From Streptomyces caeruleatus (lineage in GTDB: Bacteria > Actinomycetota > Actinomycetes > Streptomycetales > Streptomycetaceae): a stretch of DNA of 64,000 nt. The notes under the pieces were generated by a model that did not search any database, was not told the origin of the DNA, and worked only from the letters and a program-made list of their open reading frames with translations. A program made the translations under genes and the position numbers. Where the stretch lies: positions 299,566 to 363,565 of the forward strand of contig NZ_KQ948929.1 in NCBI RefSeq assembly GCF_001514235.1, given 5' to 3'. This document shows, one piece after another, positions 1-6,726 of this stretch (position 1 is its first letter; the number at the start of each line of letters is the position of its first letter).

Positions 1-83
1 TCGAGTTCGGCGAGCGCGCCGGGGGCGAGGACGTCGTCGTCGTGGGTGGCGAGCAGGGTCTCCAGGTCGGCCGTGGTGGTCAT
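1..83 (-). CDS. Unidentified protein, N-terminal fragment (runs off the window)
   Basis: Only the first 27 codons lie in the window. The frame starts at ATG 83 and reads MTTTADLETLLATHDDDVLA before an Ala/Leu-rich stretch. Its ATG overlaps the TGA of the acyl-AMP ligase by 4 bp, so the two are translationally coupled and this gene belongs to the same lipid-activation operon. Genes directly after a fatty acyl-AMP ligase are often an acyl carrier protein or an acyl-CoA dehydrogenase, but the visible residues do not decide between them. Confidence 0.6.
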   Translation of the reverse strand, partial: MTTTADLETLLATHDDDVLAPGALAEL

Positions 84-1906
84 CGTGCGGTCACCCGCCG
101 GTGTTCCGTGAGGGCGGCGGTGAGCAGGGGGTCCTCGGCGAGGTGCAGGGTGTCCAGTTCGCCGGCGAGGTAGAGGGCGCGCATCGCGGAGCGCTGCACC
201 TTGCCGCTGGTGGTGCGCCGTACGCCGGCGGGCCTGACGAGAGCGACGGCCGCGACCGGTACGCCGAACTCGCGGGCGACGGTCTGCTTCATGTCGACGG
301 CGATCTCGCCGAGCCGTTCGGCGCCCCAGTGGGCGCGGATCTCGTGCACGGCGACGATCGCGGGGGCGGTGTCCACGCCGTCGTCGTGCCCGACCATGAA
401 GGCGGCCCCGTGCAGACCCTCCAACTCCTCGTGCTGGGAGCGAAGTTCGTACTCGATGTCCGAGGGGTGCAGATTACGTCCGTGCAGGACGAGGACGTCC
501 TTGCGGCGGCCGGTGATGTACAGGTCGCCGTCGAGCAGAGCGCCCAGGTCGCCGGTGCGCAGGAACGGGCCGCGTCCATCGCTCGTGCGGGCGTGGAACG
601 TGGCGTCGGTGACGGTGTCGTTCTCCCAGTAACCGGCCGTGACACAGGGGCCGTCGAGCCAGATCTCGCCGATGCGGCCGTCGGGCAGAGGCTCGCCGCT
701 GTCGGGGTCGACGATCAGTGCGTCGGACCCGCTCGGCGCCCCGCATCCGACGAGGACGCGGGCGGGGTGCGTGCCGGTGGCGGGCCGCAGGTCCCGGTTC
801 TCCAGGGCGGCGGCGTCGACCTCGGTGCACAGGGGTGGCCGCCCGGAGGTGCCGGAGGCCATGAGCGTCGCCTCCGCCAGGCCGTACACGGGGATGAGCG
901 CCTCGGGCCGCAGTCCGGCGGCGGCGAACCGCTCGGTGAAGGCGGTGACCACGTCGGCGCGGACGGGCTCGGAGCCGTTGGCCGCCTTGAGCCGGGACAG
1001 GTCGAGCGTGGCGAGCTGCTCGTCGGTGACCCGGCGTACGCACATCTCGTATCCGAAGTCGGGTGCGGCGGTGAAGTTGACGTCGCAGGCGTCCAGCATG
1101 CGCAGCCAGTGGTAGGGGCGGCGAAGGAAGGACATCGGGTCCATCTGGACGTAACCGCTCCCGCACAGGAGGCCCGGCAGCATCAGGCCGATCAGCCCCA
1201 TGTCGTGGTACAGGGGTATCCAGCCGCCGTACGTCGTGTCGCTGTCGTTGCCGAACATGCGGACCATGCGGTCCACGTTGGCGACCAGGTTGCCGTGGGT
1301 GACCATGACGCCCTTGGGGTCGCCGGTCGAGCCCGAGGTGTACTGGAGCAAGGCCAGGGTGTCGGACGACACCTCGGGAGCGGTCCAGGCGTCCGGGTCT
1401 CCGTCACCGGCGTCGGTCGGGTGGCAGACCGCGCCGACGACGCCTTCCTCGGCGATCCACTTCTCGACGTCCGGGAGATCGCCCTGCTGTGTCAGGATGG
1501 CGCGCACGCCGGCGTCACGGGCGATGGCGGCGAGCCTGCGGCGCTCGTGGCGGTAGCGGCCCGGGAGCGGAGCCGGCACCGCGATGACGCCGGCGTAGAC
1601 ACAGGCGGAGAACGCGGTGGTGAATTCGATCCCCGGGGAGTAGAGGAGCAGTGCCCGGTCCCCGGGGGAGAGCCGCTCCTGGAGCCAGGAGGCGATGCGC
1701 CGGGAGTGCATGTCGAGTTGTGCGCGGTCGCGCACCGTACGGCTGATTTCGCTGAAATCCGAAACAAATGTCACGGCAGGCTGCTGCGGATTACGCGCTG
1801 CCTGTTCCCTCAGCGTCGTGAGTAATTCTGGCACGACAGGAACCGTACGTAATGGCGGCCCCCGAACCAGTCCTGAAACATTCAAGCAACGTTCAAGTAA
1901 CCCCAT
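80..1906 (-). CDS. Fatty acyl-AMP ligase (FAAL)
   Basis: Adenylate-forming enzyme expected to activate a fatty acid as acyl-AMP and load it onto a carrier protein, supplying the acyl starter of a lipopeptide or lipid-tailed product. Visible are the P-loop TSGSTGDPKGV, the FAAL-type stretch GWIPLYHDMGLIG, the TGDLG motif, and RRKDVLVLHGRNLHPSDIE, the characteristic FAAL C-terminal hinge. The start is uncertain: the frame is open to 2029, which would run into the divergent ABC gene, and ATGs lie at 1936 and 1906 with no clear ribosome site. The conserved N-terminus begins near 1820, so 1906 is used. A rare TTA leucine codon at 1823-1825 lies within that conserved part, implying bldA dependence. 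The stop overlaps the next gene. Confidence 0.9.
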   Translation of the reverse strand: MGLLERCLNVSGLVRGPPLRTVPVVPELLTTLREQAARNPQQPAVTFVSDFSEISRTVRDRAQLDMHSRRIASWLQERLSPGDRALLLYSPGIEFTTAFSACVYAGVIAVPAPLPGRYRHERRRLAAIARDAGVRAILTQQGDLPDVEKWIAEEGVVGAVCHPTDAGDGDPDAWTAPEVSSDTLALLQYTSGSTGDPKGVMVTHGNLVANVDRMVRMFGNDSDTTYGGWIPLYHDMGLIGLMLPGLLCGSGYVQMDPMSFLRRPYHWLRMLDACDVNFTAAPDFGYEMCVRRVTDEQLATLDLSRLKAANGSEPVRADVVTAFTERFAAAGLRPEALIPVYGLAEATLMASGTSGRPPLCTEVDAAALENRDLRPATGTHPARVLVGCGAPSGSDALIVDPDSGEPLPDGRIGEIWLDGPCVTAGYWENDTVTDATFHARTSDGRGPFLRTGDLGALLDGDLYITGRRKDVLVLHGRNLHPSDIEYELRSQHEELEGLHGAAFMVGHDDGVDTAPAIVAVHEIRAHWGAERLGEIAVDMKQTVAREFGVPVAAVALVRPAGVRRTTSGKVQRSAMRALYLAGELDTLHLAEDPLLTAALTEHRRVTAR

Positions 1907-1932
1907 CGAACGCACAAGAAACCTTGAACGTT
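1881..1932. promoter_or_regulatory. SARP-like direct repeats and inverted repeat in the divergent promoter
   Basis: TTCAAGC (1881) and TTCAAGT (1892) are direct heptamers separated by 4 bp, an 11-bp period typical of SARP activator boxes. A perfect inverted copy, CTTGAACGTT at 1923-1932, pairs with AACGTTCAAG at 1888-1897. The block lies between the acyl-AMP ligase and the ABC transporter gene and could control one or both. If the ligase starts at 1906 or 1936, part of it lies inside the coding region, so placement depends on that start. Confidence 0.4.
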
Positions 1933-1973
1933 CCATGATCGACTTCGATCTCCGACGGACGTAGAACGGAACT

Positions 1974-2933
1974 GTGCATAACCCAACCGCGTCGGCCATC
2001 GCCGTACAGGGACTACACAAGAAATACAAGGAAAGTCATGCCTTACGTGGCGTTGACCTCCAGGTGAACCCGGGTGAAGTCCTGGGGCTCCTGGGCCCGA
2101 ACGGAGCTGGAAAAACCACGCTGGTAAAGATCCTCACGACCCTCCTCCAGCCGGATTCCGGCCGCGCCTTCGTGAATGGCTGGAATGTGACGGCCGAACC
2201 GGAGAAAGTGCGCTCCACGATCGGTATGGCCGGCCAGTATTCGACGGTCGACGCCCTGCTGACCGGCTTCGAGAACCTGTACCTCGTCGCGAAACTGCGC
2301 GGTGTGGGACGCCGTACGGCCCGCCGTCTCGCGGATGACCTGCTGTCCCGGTTCCGGCTCACCGACGTGGCGGGGCGCCCGGCCGGCACCTACTCGGGCG
2401 GCATGCGCCGACGGCTGGATCTGGCCGCCGCGCTCGTCGGTTCCCCACCCCTGGTCGTCCTGGACGAGCCGACGACCGGGCTCGACCCCGAGAGCCGGCT
2501 CGACACCTGGGAGGCGGTCGGTGAACTGGCCGCCGACGGCATCACCGTCCTGCTGACGACCCAGTACCTGGAGGAGGCGGACCGCCTCGCGGACCGGATC
2601 ACCGTGATCGACCGGGGACAGGTCGTGGCGGAGGGCACCAGCGACGAACTGAAGGCGGCCGCCGGCAACCGGCTCGTCGTCTGTGTCGCCGAGGACCACC
2701 AGCTCGACGCGGCGGCACGCGCCGCGCACCGCGCCACCGGCGCCGTCCCGACGGTGGACCGCCGAGCCCGGCGCGTGGAGGCGGCCGCCGCCGACGGCCG
2801 GGCCGCACTGGGCCGCGCCCTGACCGCACTTGAGGGCGAGCGGGTCGAGGTGCTGGAGATCGGGCTCAGCCGCTGCACCCTCGACGACGTGTTCCTCGGT
2901 CTGACCAGCCGCGCCCGGCGGGAGGCGGCATGA
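1974..2933 (+). CDS. DrrA-type ABC transporter ATP-binding protein
   Basis: Cytoplasmic ATPase of a two-gene drug or lipid exporter, 319 residues, the usual length of the daunorubicin-resistance DrrA family. It shows Walker A GPNGAGKTT, the signature YSGGMRRRLDLA, Walker B LVVLDEPTTGLD and the DrrA-type C-terminal extension. It starts at GTG 1974 and its stop overlaps the permease ATG (ATGA). Codon 24 is TTA (2043-2045), a rare leucine codon read by the bldA tRNA, so translation should be growth-phase dependent. It is divergent from the acyl-AMP ligase and probably exports the lipopeptide-like product of the neighbouring genes. Confidence 0.93.
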   Translation: MHNPTASAIAVQGLHKKYKESHALRGVDLQVNPGEVLGLLGPNGAGKTTLVKILTTLLQPDSGRAFVNGWNVTAEPEKVRSTIGMAGQYSTVDALLTGFENLYLVAKLRGVGRRTARRLADDLLSRFRLTDVAGRPAGTYSGGMRRRLDLAAALVGSPPLVVLDEPTTGLDPESRLDTWEAVGELAADGITVLLTTQYLEEADRLADRITVIDRGQVVAEGTSDELKAAAGNRLVVCVAEDHQLDAAARAAHRATGAVPTVDRRARRVEAAAADGRAALGRALTALEGERVEVLEIGLSRCTLDDVFLGLTSRARREAA

Positions 2934-3814
2934 TGACGGCGACCACCGAGGTGCGCGGCACCCGCGCCCCGCTTCGACCGGCGGCGACCGGCCCCTCCCC
3001 CACCCGCGCCCGGCGCAATCCCGTCCTGCGTGTGCTCGCCGAGAGCGCCGACCTCGCCCTGCGCAACCTGCTGCACCTGCGGCGCACTCCGGGGCTGCTG
3101 ATCACCTGTCTGGTCGAGCCGGTCGTCTACGCCATGCTCATCGGGTACGTCTTCGGCAACAGCCTGGGCGGCCCCGCCTACCGCTCGTACATGGTGGCCG
3201 GGCTGCTCGCGCAGACGGTGGCCTTCACCACCACGTTCACCACGGTCGGGCTCGCCAGGGACCTGGAGCAGGGCATGGTCGACCGCTTCCGCGCGCTGCC
3301 GGTCTCCCGGGTGGCGCTGCTGCTCGGCCGCACCACGTCCGACCTCGCCGCCTGTGGGGCGAGCGTCGCCGTCACCACGGCCTGCGGTCTGCTGATGGGC
3401 TGGCGGCCGCACACCGGCCCGTTCGAGGTCGCCGCCGGGGTCCTGCTGGCGCTGCTGTTCTCCTTCGCGATGTCCTGGATCGGCGTGTTCGTCGCCCTCG
3501 TCGCGCCCAACACCCAGGTGGCCGGAAGCCTCGGCCTGATCTGGCTGTTCCCGGCGACGTTCGTGTCCTCCGCGTTCGTCTCCGGATCCTCCCTGCCCGG
3601 CCCGCTGTCCACCCTGGCCGCCTGGAACCCGATCACCTCGCTGGCGGGCGCGCTGCGTCAGCTCTTCGGCAACACGCCACCGCCCGGCTTCCGGGTCCAG
3701 CACGACTGGCCCGCCCAGCACCCCGCGCTGTACACGTCAGCGTGCTCGGTGCTGCTCATCGCCGTCTTCGTCACGCTGTCGACCTGGCGCTACCACACCC
3801 GCACGAGCCGCTGA
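2930..3814 (+). CDS. DrrB-type ABC-2 transporter permease
   Basis: Integral membrane partner of the preceding ATPase, 294 residues with about six hydrophobic segments. The first follows a basic N-terminus of about 45 residues. The ABC-2 family pattern PxxTFVSSAFVS before the last segments and the WNPITSLAGALRQLFG block near residue 230 match the DrrB group. Coupled translation is expected from the ATGA overlap. With the ATPase it should form an exporter for self-resistance or product secretion. Confidence 0.92.
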   Translation: MMTATTEVRGTRAPLRPAATGPSPTRARRNPVLRVLAESADLALRNLLHLRRTPGLLITCLVEPVVYAMLIGYVFGNSLGGPAYRSYMVAGLLAQTVAFTTTFTTVGLARDLEQGMVDRFRALPVSRVALLLGRTTSDLAACGASVAVTTACGLLMGWRPHTGPFEVAAGVLLALLFSFAMSWIGVFVALVAPNTQVAGSLGLIWLFPATFVSSAFVSGSSLPGPLSTLAAWNPITSLAGALRQLFGNTPPPGFRVQHDWPAQHPALYTSACSVLLIAVFVTLSTWRYHTRTSR

Positions 3815-3880
3815 CCGCGACCGTCCGCGCGCCACGACCGGGCCGGGCCGACTCCGCGCCCGCCCGCACAGGAGCCCCCC

Positions 3881-5068
3881 ATGACCGTCCCCACCCTGCG
3901 CCTCGGCCTCAACCTCGGCTACTGGGTCGGCGGCAACGACGCCTCCAACCTCCCGCTCGCCTCCCTCGCCGAGGACCTCGGCTACTCGGCGGTGTGGGTC
4001 TCGGAGGCCTACGGATCCGACGCCGTCACCCTGCTGTCCTGGATCGCCGCCCGCACCTCCCGCATCGACGTCGGCAGCGCGGTCCTGCAGATCCCGGCCC
4101 GCTCGCCCGCCATGACGGCGATGACCGCCGCCACCCTCGACACCCTGTCCGGCGGACGGCTCAGGCTCGGCCTCGGCGTGTCCGGACCCCAGGTCTCCGA
4201 GGGCTGGCACGGCGTCAGATTCGGCTCACCGCTGGGCCGTACGCGGGAATACGTCGATCTGGTGCGCCGCGCGCTGCGCCGCGAGCCCCTGGAGTACGCG
4301 GGCCGGCACTTCACGCTGCCGCTGCCGGACGGCCCGGGCAAGGCACTCGCCCTGACCATCCGGCCGCAGCGCGAACGGATCCCCGTCTACCTCGCCGCGC
4401 TCGGCCCGAAGAACCTGGAGCTGGCCGGGGAGATCGCCGACGGCTGGCTTCCGGTGTTCTTCTCCCCCGCCCACGCCGACCGGCAGTTGGCGCCGCTCAA
4501 GGCCGGCCTCGCGAAGTCGGGGCGCACCCTCGACGGGTTCGACATCGCCCCCGGCGTCCCCCTGGTGACCGGACCCGACTGGCGGGCCTGCGCACGCCGG
4601 GTGCGGGGGTACGCCGCGCTGTACCTGGGCGGCATGGGCGGGCGGGAGGACAACCACTACACCCAACTGGCCGAGCGCATGGGGTACGGCACCGAGGCCC
4701 GTGCCGTCCAGGAGCGGTTCCTGGCCGGTGACTACCCGGGCGCCATGGCCGCCGTACCGCTGGAATTCCTCGACGCCACCTCGCTGCTCGGGCCGCGGGA
4801 GCGGATCGCCGAGCGGATGACGGCGTTCGCCGAGGCCGGGGCCACCACGCTCAACGTCATGCCGGTCGGCCCCGGTCTGCCCGGCCCGGACCGCGCCGCC
4901 GGGGCGCTGCGCACCGCCGTCGAGGCGGCGGAGCTGGCCGGCCTGCTCGCGTCCGGCCCGCGCCCCGAAGCTCCGGCGTCCGACCCGCGCCCCGGAATTC
5001 CTCGCCCACAAGGCACGCACGAAGCACCCCACTCACAAGGAGAGACCCGCACCCATGACCACGCATGA
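3881..5068 (+). CDS. LLM-class (probably F420-dependent) oxidoreductase
   Basis: Luciferase-like TIM-barrel oxidoreductase of 395 residues. The N-terminal GLNLGYWVGG strand, LGYSAVWVSEAYGSDA, the cis-peptide region around VLQIPARSPAM, and LSGGRLRLGLGVSGPQVSEGWHG resemble mycobacterial and streptomycete F420-dependent enzymes more than bacterial luciferases. The last 40 residues are a Pro/Gly/His-rich extension that overlaps the thioesterase start by 14 bp. It starts at ATG 3881 after AGGAG. Its place between exporter and thioesterase suggests it reduces or oxidises a carrier-bound intermediate; substrate unknown. Confidence 0.85.
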   Translation: MTVPTLRLGLNLGYWVGGNDASNLPLASLAEDLGYSAVWVSEAYGSDAVTLLSWIAARTSRIDVGSAVLQIPARSPAMTAMTAATLDTLSGGRLRLGLGVSGPQVSEGWHGVRFGSPLGRTREYVDLVRRALRREPLEYAGRHFTLPLPDGPGKALALTIRPQRERIPVYLAALGPKNLELAGEIADGWLPVFFSPAHADRQLAPLKAGLAKSGRTLDGFDIAPGVPLVTGPDWRACARRVRGYAALYLGGMGGREDNHYTQLAERMGYGTEARAVQERFLAGDYPGAMAAVPLEFLDATSLLGPRERIAERMTAFAEAGATTLNVMPVGPGLPGPDRAAGALRTAVEAAELAGLLASGPRPEAPASDPRPGIPRPQGTHEAPHSQGETRTHDHA

Positions 5069-5765
5069 CACGACCAAGCTGATCTGCCTGCCGTACGCCG
5101 GGGCGGGCGCCTCCTTCTACCGGCCCTGGACGGCGCTGGCCGGGGACGCGGTGGAGATCGTTCCGCTGCAACTGCCGGGCCGCGAACGGCTGATCGACGA
5201 GGAGCCCTACCGGGACGCGCACCAGGCGGTCGACGGTCTCCTGGCCGAGCTGCGGGAGCGGCTCGGCGACGACGGGGGCAGGGTGGCCCTGTTCGGGCAC
5301 AGCCTCGGCGCTGTGCTCGCCTACGAACTCGCCCACCGGCTGGCCGCCGAGCCCGGCGTCGAGCTGGTCCACCTGTTCGTCAGCGGGTCGCCGGAACCGG
5401 CCCGGGGCCGCGAGCGGCGGGCCACCGGCCTGTCCGACGAGCAGTTCCTCGCCCAGGTCGGCGAGTTCGCCGGCTACCACCACCCCGCGCTGGACGACCC
5501 GGAGATGCGCGAGATGATCCTGCCCGCCCTGCGCGCGGACGTCGAGATGCACGAGAACTACACGCCCTCCACCGCCCTCCCGCTGGACGCCCCGCTCACG
5601 GTCGTCCGCGGCGAGGACGACGACCTCGTCGGCTACGACGACGCCGAGTCCTGGAGCAAGGTCGCGGGCCGGGACTTCGAGCACGTCGAGGTCCCCGGCG
5701 GCCACATGTACCTCACCGACGCCGCGCCCGCGCTGGTCCGGCTGATCGTCTCGACGGTCCTCTAG
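5055..5765 (+). CDS. Type II thioesterase
   Basis: Alpha/beta hydrolase of 236 residues, the size of RifR/GrsT-type editing thioesterases. The nucleophile motif GHSLG puts the catalytic serine at residue 83. The acid follows the LTVVRGEDDDLV strand and the histidine is in VPGGHMYL. The N-terminal LICLPYAGAGASFYRPW is diagnostic for the family. Its usual job is to clear misprimed or stalled acyl groups from phosphopantetheine arms, which fits the downstream NRPS. An AAGGAGA ribosome site precedes ATG 5055, and the preceding gene overlaps it. Confidence 0.93.
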   Translation: MTTHDTTKLICLPYAGAGASFYRPWTALAGDAVEIVPLQLPGRERLIDEEPYRDAHQAVDGLLAELRERLGDDGGRVALFGHSLGAVLAYELAHRLAAEPGVELVHLFVSGSPEPARGRERRATGLSDEQFLAQVGEFAGYHHPALDDPEMREMILPALRADVEMHENYTPSTALPLDAPLTVVRGEDDDLVGYDDAESWSKVAGRDFEHVEVPGGHMYLTDAAPALVRLIVSTVL

Positions 5766-5827
5766 CCGCCGCCCGCCATCCCCCTCCTCCCTTCCCCCAA
5801 CACACCAGATTCTTCAAGGAGTTCCCG

Positions 5828-6652
5828 ATGCGTCTGCACGGCAAGTCGGTCCTCGTCACCGGCGCCGCCCGCGGACTCGGCAGGGCCACCGCGCTCGCCT
5901 GTGCCGCCGAGGGCGCCGATCTCACCCTGCTGGACATCTGCGCCGACCTGCCCGGTGTGCCCTATCCGCTGGGCACCCCGGGTCAGTTGGCGCACACGGC
6001 CGCGCTGTGCCGGGAGGCGGGCGCGGCCGTCCTCACCGCCGAGGCCGACATCCGTGACCTGCGGGCCGTACGGGAGGCCGTGACCCGGGCCGAGGACCGG
6101 TTCGGCCGGATCGACGTCGCCGTGAACAACGCGGGCATCGCCGCGCCCTCGGGCAAGCCGGTGCACGAGATCGACGAGGACGAGTGGTCCCTGATGATCG
6201 ACGTGGACCTCTCCGGCGCCTGGCGGGTGATCCGCGAGGTCGGCAAGGCGATGAGCGCCCGGCGCACCGGCAGCATCGTCAACGTCGCCTCCACCGCGGG
6301 CCTCGTGGGCTACCGGCACTTCGCCGGGTACGTCGCCGCCAAGCACGCCGTCGTCGGACTGACCAAGGCGGCGGCGCTCGACTACGCGCCGACCAAGGTT
6401 CGGGTGAACGCGGTGTGTCCCGGCTCGGTGCGCGACGACGCGCAGGCCGAGGGACGGATGCTGGCCGAGATCGCCAGAGCGCTCGAAGTGCCGGTGCACG
6501 AACACGAGAAGACCTTCGTGGAGGCGCAGCCGATGAACGCGCTGATCGAGCCCGAGGACGTCGCCGCCGCGGTGGTCTTCCTCGCCTCGGACGAGTCCCG
6601 CCAGATCACCGGCTCGGTCCTGACCGTGGACGGCGGTTTCAGCATCCGCTGA
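5828..6652 (+). CDS. SDR-family oxidoreductase of the mycofactocin-associated type
   Basis: Rossmann-fold dehydrogenase of 274 residues. The cofactor loop is TGAARGLGRATA, followed by the insertion DICADLPGVPYPLGTPGQL, which is characteristic of the SDR subfamily seen with mycofactocin. NNAG and the catalytic YVAAK (Tyr-x3-Lys) are intact and the C-terminus GSVLTVDGGFSIR is standard. Start ATG 5828 follows AAGGAG. It sits between thioesterase and NRPS, so it probably oxidises or reduces a pathway intermediate. No mycofactocin biosynthesis genes are in the window; assignment to that cofactor is by subfamily resemblance only. Confidence 0.85.
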   Translation: MRLHGKSVLVTGAARGLGRATALACAAEGADLTLLDICADLPGVPYPLGTPGQLAHTAALCREAGAAVLTAEADIRDLRAVREAVTRAEDRFGRIDVAVNNAGIAAPSGKPVHEIDEDEWSLMIDVDLSGAWRVIREVGKAMSARRTGSIVNVASTAGLVGYRHFAGYVAAKHAVVGLTKAAALDYAPTKVRVNAVCPGSVRDDAQAEGRMLAEIARALEVPVHEHEKTFVEAQPMNALIEPEDVAAAVVFLASDESRQITGSVLTVDGGFSIR

Positions 6653-6726
6653 GCCCACGCCCCGCGTCCGCCCTTCCCGCCTCCCCGAACAACTCCCCCC
6701 GGACCACCCCAGCAAGGAGTACTTCC

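Noticed and set aside
6184..6726. Upstream extension of the NRPS frame into the SDR gene
   Set aside because: The extension translates to Arg/Gly-rich out-of-frame sequence; GTG 6727 has AAGGAG and begins the coherent protein.
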